Shown here piece after piece: positions 1 through 6,021 of a stretch of 15,814 nucleotides of DNA. The position numbers and the translations under genes are program-made. This DNA comes from CAZWEJ01 sp964632435 (GTDB lineage Bacteria > Patescibacteriota > Saccharimonadia > UBA4664 > SCTI01), in contig CAZWEJ010000013.1 of NCBI GenBank assembly GCA_964632435.1, positions 1 through 15,814 of the forward strand, in the 5' to 3' direction. The number at the start of each line of letters is the position of its first letter. The stretch's first letter is position 1. The notes under the pieces are model-generated. The model ran no database searches. It was given only the letters and a program-made list of their open reading frames with translations, and was not told the origin of the DNA.

Positions 1-1
1 T

Positions 2-490
2 AGGCTTGAGTATTACACCCTTGAAGAGATGGTAAAAATTTTGCAGCGTTCGGCCAGAATCCTTGGTGTAAAACTCGATAAGGAGGCTGCCGAAGAAATT
101 GCCAAGCGCTCGCGTTTAACTCCACGCATTGCTAACCGTTTACTCAAGCGAGTTCGAGATTTTGCCCAAGTTCGTTATGGTGGAGTTATTACCAAGGATG
201 TTGCAGATGAGGCGCTTGGAATGCTCGAGATAGATTCGCTGGGGCTTGATGCCAGCGATCGCAGGTTGCTCAAGGCTATTATCGAAAATTACGGTGGTGG
301 ACCAGTTGGGCTGCAAACTCTTGCCGCAATTTGCTCGGAGGAACAATCAACCATCGAAGATGTTTACGAGCCATTTTTACTTCAACTTGGGCTGCTTGAA
401 AGAACATCAAGGGGACGCAAGGCAACTCGTAAGGCCTACTTGCATCTGGGTGTTGAGCCACCACAGTCGGCTCAATCGACATTGCTATGA
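2..490 (+). CDS. ruvB: Holliday junction branch migration helicase RuvB, C-terminal part (5' end outside window)
   Basis: This is the last 162 residues of RuvB, the AAA+ motor that drives Holliday junction branch migration with RuvA. The frame is open to the left edge and begins RLEYYTLEEM, so the ATG at 29 is internal and not the real start. Visible family signatures are the sensor-2/lid stretch SRLTPRIANRLLKRVRDFAQV, and then the winged-helix RuvB_C domain with GLDASDRRLL, GGGPVGLQTLA, TIEDVYEPFLLQLGLLERT, GRKAT and YLHLG. The Walker A and B motifs lie upstream of the window. The gene ends in TGA at 488-490, and its last codons overlap the ATG of the next gene (ATGA), which suggests translational coupling. 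The identification is secure because nearly every conserved C-terminal block is present in order. Confidence 0.96.
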   Translation, partial: RLEYYTLEEMVKILQRSARILGVKLDKEAAEEIAKRSRLTPRIANRLLKRVRDFAQVRYGGVITKDVADEALGMLEIDSLGLDASDRRLLKAIIENYGGGPVGLQTLAAICSEEQSTIEDVYEPFLLQLGLLERTSRGRKATRKAYLHLGVEPPQSAQSTLL

Positions 491-1005
491 GTAGGGGAGT
501 AGTCGAGCCAAGAGGAACGTGGATTGAATTCGGCGGAAGATTTTTTTATTTCGCCACGAATTTTAATTTTCGAAAAAGGGGAGAGGGTAATTACGAAGCA
601 GAAGGGGAGGGGACTTCACTCCCCGATCCCCTACTCTTTCAAAAAAAATCGACTCCCCCTCCCCTACGCCAGTTCCCGGGGTTAGCCGCCCAGAACGGCC
701 CATCCGCAATTGGTTTGATTTCAAAAAATGAATTTTCAAATATTACTTATTATTTTTTTGATGAGCAGGCAGGCGAAACCCTAAAAATGGATGTTTTAAT
801 GAAGGGGAAAGCGGTAAGGCACATACACAAACGTGAATTCAATATTGAGTCTGGGGTAGTCCGAATCAACATAGAAGACAGAAAAGGTAAGAGGGTGGAT
901 TCAAAAAAAATTACTTACTCCCCTACTTCTTTAGACAAAAAGCTTGAGAAGTTAACTGAAATTCGGGATTCAATACAAAAAGAAATCGAACCATTTAGAG
1001 TATAA
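487..1005 (+). CDS. Orphan hypothetical protein, 172 aa, with an in-frame G/C-tract repeat segment
   Basis: I do not recognise this protein. Its ATG overlaps the ruvB TGA by four bases, and it ends in TAA at 1003-1005. It shows no signal peptide and no membrane span. It falls into two parts. Residues 1 to about 78 are Gly/Pro/Phe-rich and include a segment (about 570-715) whose DNA is full of G-runs followed by C-runs. Residues 80-172 look like an ordinary mixed beta/alpha domain (ITYYFF, LKMDVLM, GVVRINIED), ending in a charged helix (LDKKLEKLTEIRDSIQKEIE). The C-terminal half looks protein-like. The N-terminal half could be a repeat insertion carried in frame, or non-coding spacer read through by chance; an alternative start is the ATG at 787-789. 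Its position between ruvB and a PH-domain gene does not indicate a role. Confidence 0.55.
   Translation: MSRGVVEPRGTWIEFGGRFFYFATNFNFRKRGEGNYEAEGEGTSLPDPLLFQKKSTPPPLRQFPGLAAQNGPSAIGLISKNEFSNITYYFFDEQAGETLKMDVLMKGKAVRHIHKREFNIESGVVRINIEDRKGKRVDSKKITYSPTSLDKKLEKLTEIRDSIQKEIEPFRV
578..667. repeat. Cluster of G-tracts and complementary C-tracts (nested inverted repeats)
   Basis: The plus strand carries G-tracts at 578-581, 585-587, 604-607 and 609-612, then C-tracts at 621-624, 628-631, 655-659 and 661-664. GGGGAGGGG at 604-612 can pair locally with 621-631 (loop CTTCAC, one asymmetric bulge). It can instead pair perfectly over 10 bp with 656-665. The octamer AGTAGGGG occurs at 490-497 and in reverse complement at 628-635 and 920-927, with a 7-base match at 661-667. 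No T-tract follows the hairpin on either strand, so it does not look like an intrinsic terminator. It lies inside an open frame. Confidence 0.6.
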
Positions 1006-1006
1006 T
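1001..1006 (+). promoter_or_regulatory. Possible -10 element for the PH-domain gene
   Basis: A perfect TATAAT overlaps the stop codon of the preceding gene. It is followed by AGAAGGA (1015-1021) and a GTG start at 1029. No convincing -35 hexamer or TG extension precedes it, so an intergenic AT-rich coincidence is possible. Confidence 0.35.
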
Positions 1007-1028
1007 ACCTTTGTAGAAGGAAAAACTC

Positions 1029-1565
1029 GTGGCCGAAATTAAAGATCTAATAGCAGAAGACGAGAAAATTATTGAGGTAATCTACCGACATTGGGTAAGT
1101 GTTTTACCGGCTATGTCTGCTTGGATTTTTGTATCGATTCTTTCTTTAATCGGGTTTTACTTCCTTGGATTTTATTCAGACCAGATTAAATCAACTAGCG
1201 CTGCCTTTATGGTGCTGTCATTCTTAATTTTATTGTCACTAATATTTATCTACGTATCTTATTGGATCTATCGTCAAAACCGATTGATCATTACAGAAGA
1301 TAGCGCCTATTTAATTACACAGAATACTCTCTTTAGCAGGCAGATAGATCAATTTGGTCTTCATAGACTACAAGAAGCGACTGCTAAGCAACAGGGATTC
1401 TTTGCAACAGTCATGGATTTTGGTGATGTAGTCGCCGAAACGGCAGGGGACGAAAAGAACATGCTCTTTAAATACGCGCGACAACCAAGAGAGCTAGCCG
1501 AAAGAATAATGGAATACCACAAAAAATATGGCATGGTCGGAAAGGATACTGCTTCAGGGGTTTAG
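1029..1565 (+). CDS. Membrane protein with bacterial PH (YdbS/bPH2-type) domain
   Basis: This is a 178-residue membrane protein. A short charged N-terminus (AEDEKIIEVIYRHW) is followed by two hydrophobic spans at about residues 25-48 and 58-81. Residues 83-163 resemble the bacterial PH fold: NRLIITEDSAYLITQ, a turn, the hallmark helix-strand stretch LHRLQEATAKQQGFFATVMDFGDV, and a closing helix RELAERIMEYHKK. Proteins of this architecture are common in CPR genomes and related to the YdbS/YdbT family; no specific activity is established for them. The start is GTG, preceded by AGAAGGA with a 7-base spacer. The gene is separated from the orphan gene upstream by 23 bases and converges on the pilus operon, with a four-base overlap at the 3' ends. 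Confidence 0.85.
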   Translation: MAEIKDLIAEDEKIIEVIYRHWVSVLPAMSAWIFVSILSLIGFYFLGFYSDQIKSTSAAFMVLSFLILLSLIFIYVSYWIYRQNRLIITEDSAYLITQNTLFSRQIDQFGLHRLQEATAKQQGFFATVMDFGDVVAETAGDEKNMLFKYARQPRELAERIMEYHKKYGMVGKDTASGV

Positions 1566-1882
1566 AGCCGGAAGGGGTCGTCTTTTCCGGTAACAACTGG
1601 GACGGTGGTATCGCCTGCAGCTTTTAGACTTTCAAGCTGCCTCATAGTTTCCTGGTTGATACGTAAACTAGTAGTTTTGTGATCTTTGCGATTTGCTTCC
1701 ATGTAGGCAGCATCGGGTTGAACCGATGTTATGCGGCTAATTTGGTAAGCTGTATATCCCACAAGTCCGATAATCAAGAGAGTTACAAGAGGCCCGCTTA
1801 TTCTCTTTATGGCTGGGAGCAAAATTTTCGGATCTAGATTGCTTAAGCTAATATTCATATTGAGTTTCATATTTGGTTTCAT
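1562..1882 (-). CDS. Small single-TM protein in the pilP position of the pilus alignment operon
   Basis: This 106-residue protein has a polar N-terminus, one membrane span at about residues 31-47 (PLVTLLIIGLVGYTAYQI) and a hydrophilic outer part of about 58 residues ending in TGKDDPFRL. Its ATG overlaps the TGA of pilO (ATGA), so it is the last cistron of pilM-N-O-x. In characterised type IV pilus operons this slot holds pilP, a lipoprotein that binds PilN/PilO and links to the secretin. Here there is no lipobox and no room for the PilP beta domain, but the closing DPF motif recalls the Pro-Phe motifs seen around PilP-type linkers. A shortened PilP analogue is my inference from position and topology only. 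Methionines 5 and 9 are alternative starts. Confidence 0.7.
   Translation of the reverse strand: MKPNMKLNMNISLSNLDPKILLPAIKRISGPLVTLLIIGLVGYTAYQISRITSVQPDAAYMEANRKDHKTTSLRINQETMRQLESLKAAGDTTVPVVTGKDDPFRL
1568..1590. terminator. Small hairpin at the convergent gene ends (weak terminator candidate)
   Basis: CCGGAA at 1568-1573 pairs with TTCCGG at 1585-1590, just past the PH-domain stop and inside the last codons of the opposing gene. Neither strand has a clear T-tract after the stem. It could be a coding coincidence, since the sequence also spells the DDPFR codons of the opposing gene. Confidence 0.2.
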
Positions 1883-2421
1883 GGTTTTACAAATGCATTT
1901 AATGTTATGTCGAATGTTAGAACGTTTCCACTGCCGTTAATTGCGAGGGAGGTAATTGTAGTATATCGATCAAGCTTCTCTTGCTGCATCAGGAATTGCT
2001 GGAGTTGACCGTAATTCCCCCTGAGCTGGAAGGTAACGGGGATAGCAAGCACATCTCCCGCCGGAACGGTTTGACTGGTTGGCCCTGGAGCAGCTGACGC
2101 AGGGAAGGTAAGGGAGTTAAGCTGCATACCGCTGCTGGCAGCAATACTTCTTAATTGAAGGGCAATCAGAGATTGCTTCTTCTCGGTTGGGAGGGCATTA
2201 AAGATGATTGGCTTAATTTCTTCGAGTCGTTCACTTTGACGCTCAAGGTCTTCAAGATCAGCAAGCTTTTGATTGTTAAGTTCTAAGTCTGCGAGCCGCT
2301 GACTGAGCTGCTTTGTTCCTTCGTTGAGCTCTTGGCTGGCGTAGTAATAACCGGCACCACCGAGAATAACCATAGCTGCTAGCATACCGCACAATACATA
2401 GAAGAATCGCTTTGGCCTCAT
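1879..2421 (-). CDS. pilO: Type IV pilus alignment subcomplex protein PilO
   Basis: PilO is the bitopic membrane partner of PilN in the ring that connects the pilus motor to the growing fibre. The 180 residues show the family plan: a basic start (MRPKR), one TM helix at about 6-26, a heptad-like coiled coil at about 31-72 (LSQRLADLELNNQKLADLE), and a ferredoxin-like extracytoplasmic domain. The latter includes the family-typical LIALQLRSIAASSGMQLNSL, IPVTFQLRGNYGQLQQFLMQQEKLDRYTTI and a final strand, LTFDITLNAF. The start overlaps the end of pilN by four bases, and the stop overlaps the next small gene. Sequence identity within PilO families is low, so recognition rests on architecture, the RGNYGQLQQFL block and the pilM-N-O order. 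Confidence 0.88.
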   Translation of the reverse strand: MRPKRFFYVLCGMLAAMVILGGAGYYYASQELNEGTKQLSQRLADLELNNQKLADLEDLERQSERLEEIKPIIFNALPTEKKQSLIALQLRSIAASSGMQLNSLTFPASAAPGPTSQTVPAGDVLAIPVTFQLRGNYGQLQQFLMQQEKLDRYTTITSLAINGSGNVLTFDITLNAFVKP

Positions 2422-2972
2422 TTTGCCTGCCCCTGATTAAATGCGAATGAAACCACAACAGTATAAGTCCCATCGCTGTTTAAGCCTTCTGGACCTTGAA
2501 TACTTTCAATATCAGCTGCACTTACGCGAGCAGATTTTGTTATCCCCTCTCTTACGCTAGTGGCGGTCTTGTAATCAACTGCTTTAACCTTTATTTGAAC
2601 TGGAGCTTTATCGTTCCCAGTCAAAGTTAGGGAAGTGATGGCAGTTCCTTGAGGAATATTCTTTGCAAGATCATCAAGCAGTACCGAAAACTTGGCTTGG
2701 TCTTTTTGAATTTTCTGAATTGATGCAATTCTGGCGTTTAGAACTTTTGCGCTGCTTTCGAGATCTTTTTTCTTAGCAATGTCAGCTTCTTTTTCTTGAA
2801 TTTGGAGTGAGACAGTGTCAATCTGGTTATTGAGATAAAGACGCGCCGCCATAAGAGCCCCCGCCAGAATAATCATGACGGCTCCAGCCAAAATGGTGTA
2901 ATGGAGGAGAACAGCATTTCTTTTCGAGTAAGTAATTTCCTGCTTTATGTCCGGAGGCAACAAATTGATCAT
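2418..2972 (-). CDS. pilN: Type IV pilus assembly protein PilN
   Basis: PilN anchors cytoplasmic PilM to the membrane and pairs with PilO outside. The protein opens with MINLLPPDIK. INLLP is the conserved cytoplasmic peptide that docks into PilM in characterised systems (Thermus, Pseudomonas). A TM helix follows at about 22-46, then a charged coiled coil at about 48-95 (IQEKEADIAKKKDLESSAKV) and a C-terminal domain with IPQGTAITSLTLTGN and strands ending in TYTVVVSFAFN. The length of 184 residues is normal for the family. The ATG overlaps the pilM TGA and the TGA overlaps the pilO ATG, so the three are coupled in translation, as expected for a stoichiometric complex. Confidence 0.93.
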   Translation of the reverse strand: MINLLPPDIKQEITYSKRNAVLLHYTILAGAVMIILAGALMAARLYLNNQIDTVSLQIQEKEADIAKKKDLESSAKVLNARIASIQKIQKDQAKFSVLLDDLAKNIPQGTAITSLTLTGNDKAPVQIKVKAVDYKTATSVREGITKSARVSAADIESIQGPEGLNSDGTYTVVVSFAFNQGQAK

Positions 2973-4024
2973 AGCAGACCTCTCAACGCCAAACCGATCG
3001 CGGTAGCATACATTGGTGCTTCGTGATTATCGCTCTGTTGATTGTCTTTGAGATCGATGTTCCTCCAGGGGTCGGCTACGGTAAGTGGAAGTCCAACCTC
3101 ACGAGTGAAGTATTCTGCCAGTCCTGGCATGCTGGCGGTACCCCCTGATATAACCATAGCTTTAACTTGACGACCTTCACCGCGATCTTGGTAGAACTTC
3201 ACAACTCGCTTAGCCTCTTTTGAGACAGCATCAAGTTGTGGCTGGAGAGCTGCCTCAACATTGTCATGAAAGCCACTTTGAGCGATCCCAAACTTAATTT
3301 TAATCTCATTAGCTTGATCGGACTTAATATCGAGCGCCTTAACTAGTGTATCTGTGTATGTTTCGCCCCCAATAGGAACTGTTCCGGTTAGGGGAATAAA
3401 CTTATCGTAAATTGTGAGGTCGGAAGTGATAGATCCGATATCCATGACAAGTGTGCTCCCGCCGGCGTCGCCAGAATGGAGAAGCGCTCGGACAACAGCG
3501 GTCATGCTGCCTTCAATTGCACCTATCTCGAGTCCGAGCTTATCGAACAACTTAATATAGGAGTCAATAATTGCCCTAGGAGCAGCCATCATCAAAACGT
3601 CAATGTGTCCTTCTGGACCAGGTGTGTTATTGATAATTTCATAATCAACATAGAGGTCATTAATTGGTACAGGTACATATTGCTCAACCTCGTAATGTAC
3701 AGCCTGACCAAGATCGGCGTCATTCATACGGGGGAGTTGAAGGGTTCTGGTAAAAAGTTTAGATGCTGGAAGACCTACGACTGCTCGGCGTGAGCTTAGG
3801 CGACCATAGCTCAGTTTTTGAAGCATGGGCTTGATGGCAGCTGCCAGCTCGTCTGGGTCAACCACAATTCCTTCAACAACTGCTTCACGAGGGAAATAGG
3901 CGTAACCATATCCCTGGACAGATGTTTTACTTCCAGACTTCTTGAGCTGCACAATTTTGACGGTATGTGTGCCAATGTCGAAGCCAAATTGTGGTGTCTC
4001 TTTATAGATTAGCGGTATTCGCAC
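2969..4024 (-). CDS. pilM: Type IV pilus assembly actin-like ATPase PilM
   Basis: PilM is a cytoplasmic actin/FtsA-fold protein that binds the INLLP tail of PilN. Numbering from the chosen start, the ATPase blocks are phosphate-1 FGFDIGTHTVKIVQL (about 13-27), phosphate-2 LVMDIGSITSDLTIYD (about 192-207) and the adenosine loop VISGGTASMPGLAEYF (about 291-306). The 1C domain carries EVEQYVPVPINDLYVDYEII. Two in-frame GTG codons compete as starts, at 4030 and 4024. The only Shine-Dalgarno-like stretch (AGAGG, 4030-4034) overlaps the first GTG but sits five bases before the second, so I take 4024. It is the first gene of a second pilus unit: a 57-base gap with an extended -10 element separates it from the minor prepilin gene upstream. 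Confidence 0.95.
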   Translation of the reverse strand: MRIPLIYKETPQFGFDIGTHTVKIVQLKKSGSKTSVQGYGYAYFPREAVVEGIVVDPDELAAAIKPMLQKLSYGRLSSRRAVVGLPASKLFTRTLQLPRMNDADLGQAVHYEVEQYVPVPINDLYVDYEIINNTPGPEGHIDVLMMAAPRAIIDSYIKLFDKLGLEIGAIEGSMTAVVRALLHSGDAGGSTLVMDIGSITSDLTIYDKFIPLTGTVPIGGETYTDTLVKALDIKSDQANEIKIKFGIAQSGFHDNVEAALQPQLDAVSKEAKRVVKFYQDRGEGRQVKAMVISGGTASMPGLAEYFTREVGLPLTVADPWRNIDLKDNQQSDNHEAPMYATAIGLALRGLL

Positions 4025-4049
4025 ACCCACCTCTAAGCATTACCAGTTT

Positions 4050-4058
4050 AGTATAGCA
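4050..4058 (-). promoter_or_regulatory. Extended -10 promoter element before pilM
   Basis: The minus strand reads TTTGCTATACT. This gives TG-N-TATACT as an extended -10, about 20 bases upstream of the probable transcription start and about 25 bases before the pilM GTG. No good -35 hexamer is visible (best about 3/6), as is normal for extended -10 promoters. It would allow pilM-N-O to be transcribed independently of the pilB-to-minor-pilin genes. Confidence 0.55.
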
Positions 4059-4081
4059 AAGCCCACCTATAAAATCGATCA

Positions 4082-5440
4082 TTATGGTGAATATAATTGT
4101 TCTCTCCAATTAAGGATTGTGTAGTTTCCAGTTGTTGGGAACATTGGGGGAGGGGCATATACGAGATGGTCATCAAAATTGTATTGGGTTATGGGAAAGC
4201 CTCTACAGTAACTGCCGCAACCCGTAACTTTAAAACCGTAATCGTTTTGATACTGAGCAATTGCTCCATAAAGAGTAAAAGATGTTTTTAATGGACCATT
4301 TGTAGTATCGTAGCCCACGCTTCCATATTGAGCTAATAGTGCGGCATCCACAGTCATAGTGTTGGGCGCATATCTTGGCACGAATACATCGTTTTGGGCG
4401 ATCAATCCAATTGCGTTAGTGCCATCTTGAGAGGCGTAGTCAAGATTATTGGTTATACGTATGTTTCTGCGCTGACTAGGGTTGTCGGGGAGTCTAGCGG
4501 CAGCGATAGTTATTCTGCCTTTGTATCCGGCACCACCTCCTGAGCCTCCGCTTATCCATACGTTCTCAGTAGAAAATACAATTCCGTTAGAAGGAGCCGC
4601 TTGGTTTCGAATGAAGGTTGTATTTATTCCATTGGTGCCCTCGCTATTAACTCTGTAGAGGTCGAATGAACCGGAGTTATCGTATCTCATTCTTATGTTA
4701 AATCCGATCCCACCTGAGTTATTAAGGTATACTCCACCATTTTGAGACTTAGTTCTTAAGTCGTTAAAATTGGCAGTGACTTGGTTGAAGTTGACAGTTG
4801 GAACTGGGTACTGCCACTGACTTTTTGGTCCTCCAGTTCCCCAAACACCTGGGTGGTTCCCCGATCCGTCATTATAGGTTGCCTGGCCGGCAGTAACAGG
4901 GCCATTATTTGTACCGTTGAATTCGATACCAACATTGGAGTGCACGGGGCCGGTAGTCGTGGAATCAGAAGAAAAGCGCATTTGCGTATTTGATAAAAAT
5001 ATATAGTTCGAGAACGAAGGTTGTCCGATTTGCGCCAGCACGGTTCGCGTACCCTTTATGCCATCGACCTTACCGACGGATTGGATAGTTGTTATTGTTG
5101 AACCAGAGGATGGCGGGGTTATTGTTAATGTATAAGTGCCAATTTTCCGACCACTAGTGTCTTTATAATCGTGAGTGTATGGACCATATGGAGGGTTTAC
5201 CGGAGTTGTGTTTCCGTCTTTGTAGTCCGAGCTATCATGAGACAGATGCCATAAGTAGTAATTTACGCCAGCTTCAGCCACTTGAAGAGCTGTCTCAGAC
5301 TTTTGCTGGTGCGAAGCAAATTTAAGATTCATTACTGTAACGGTGGCAATTGCTACTCCCATAGCACCAAACATCATTATTAGACCAATAACTAAGGGTA
5401 TTGAGAATCCGTTCGAAGATTTTAGAATCTTCATGCTCAT
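4082..5440 (-). CDS. Large PilX/GspK-like minor prepilin with beta-rich C-terminal body
   Basis: The 452-residue protein starts with a short basic leader (MSMKILKSSNG), a prepilin-type Gly11/Phe12 junction and a hydrophobic helix to about residue 36. Residue +5 is Leu, not Glu (FSIPL). Lack of Glu5 is characteristic of GspK/PilX-class minor pilins, which sit at the tip. An Ala/Glu-rich helix (SETALQVAEAGVNYYLW) follows, typical of PilX N-terminal regions. The rest is Gly/Asn/Ser/Thr-rich with strand-like repeats, resembling the long C-terminal domains of Deinococcus/Thermus-type PilX-like proteins; I do not recognise a specific fold. A Cys pair near the end (GCGSYC) may form a disulfide. The ATG overlaps the TGA of the PilW-like gene, and AAAGG precedes it by seven bases. 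The call as a minor pilin is firm; any binding function is inferred. Confidence 0.82.
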   Translation of the reverse strand: MSMKILKSSNGFSIPLVIGLIMMFGAMGVAIATVTVMNLKFASHQQKSETALQVAEAGVNYYLWHLSHDSSDYKDGNTTPVNPPYGPYTHDYKDTSGRKIGTYTLTITPPSSGSTITTIQSVGKVDGIKGTRTVLAQIGQPSFSNYIFLSNTQMRFSSDSTTTGPVHSNVGIEFNGTNNGPVTAGQATYNDGSGNHPGVWGTGGPKSQWQYPVPTVNFNQVTANFNDLRTKSQNGGVYLNNSGGIGFNIRMRYDNSGSFDLYRVNSEGTNGINTTFIRNQAAPSNGIVFSTENVWISGGSGGGAGYKGRITIAAARLPDNPSQRRNIRITNNLDYASQDGTNAIGLIAQNDVFVPRYAPNTMTVDAALLAQYGSVGYDTTNGPLKTSFTLYGAIAQYQNDYGFKVTGCGSYCRGFPITQYNFDDHLVYAPPPMFPTTGNYTILNWREQLYSP

Positions 5441-6021
5441 AAGTTAACCTTTTTATTTCTTAATGTGACAATAGTTTGATTACTGATTGGTTTTTCTAAA
5501 ATGGTGGGCTTTGGGTTTATTGCCATATTCAACCCTATTTGTTTTATTTGAGTTGTTGCGAATGTGCCCGTTAATTGCGTTCCTGATGCATCATAGTAAG
5601 TAAATATTGATGACGATCCCATGCTAAGGTTGTCTTGCAAGACAGAGACCTCCTCATCGCTTTGGTTATATGTGTAGTTTGGTCCTGCTCCAGTTGGTGG
5701 TATTACGCCAACCATTAATTTATTTCCGCTCTTAAAGTAGCGAATTTTTTTTACAACTGCATCATTCGGGGAGAAGTAACCATAAATGGTTAATGTGTTG
5801 GCCTGAGCGTCTATAACATCGGTAGTGCCCCTAATAACTTTGGATACTCTATTCAAAGTATTTGATAAATCTACAGCCGCCCGGCTTTGATGGTCTAGGT
5901 ATTGATATCCACGAGATGTCGTAACAACAAAGCTAACCAGAGCCAAGGTCATCATTCCAGTTATACCAATGACAAAAATTAATTCTAATAGGGTGTACCC
6001 CTCATTCCTACGGAGAAACAT
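5437..6021 (-). CDS. PilW/GspJ-like minor prepilin
   Basis: This 194-residue minor pseudopilin has an eight-residue leader and a class III prepilin site, EG/YTLLELIFVIGITGMM. Cleavage after Gly8 leaves Tyr at +1 and keeps Glu13 at +5. Tyr instead of the usual methylated Phe/Met at +1 is uncommon but tolerated in known pilins. The hydrophobic helix continues to about residue 32, followed by the helical stretch DHQSRAAVDLSNTLNRVSKVIRG and a beta body, typical of GspJ/PilW. It starts within the last 14 bases of the PilV-like gene, with AGG five bases before the ATG, and ends overlapping the PilX-like gene. The order PilV-PilW-PilX parallels gspI-J-K, supporting a shared tip complex. Confidence 0.87.
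   Translation of the reverse strand: MFLRRNEGYTLLELIFVIGITGMMTLALVSFVVTTSRGYQYLDHQSRAAVDLSNTLNRVSKVIRGTTDVIDAQANTLTIYGYFSPNDAVVKKIRYFKSGNKLMVGVIPPTGAGPNYTYNQSDEEVSVLQDNLSMGSSSIFTYYDASGTQLTGTFATTQIKQIGLNMAINPKPTILEKPISNQTIVTLRNKKVNL

Noticed and set aside
578..612. G-quadruplex on the plus strand
   Set aside because: There are four G-runs, but one loop is 16 bases and complementary C-runs lie just downstream, so hairpin pairing is more likely. I kept it only as a repeat.
601..650. Intrinsic terminator for ruvB
   Set aside because: The hairpin is followed by A-runs on the plus strand, not T-runs, and read from the minus strand the T-run precedes the stem. It also lies within an open frame.
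4025..4030. pilM start at the first GTG (4028-4030)
   Set aside because: The only Shine-Dalgarno-like sequence overlaps this codon. The GTG two codons later has correct spacing. The difference is two residues, so it is not important for function.
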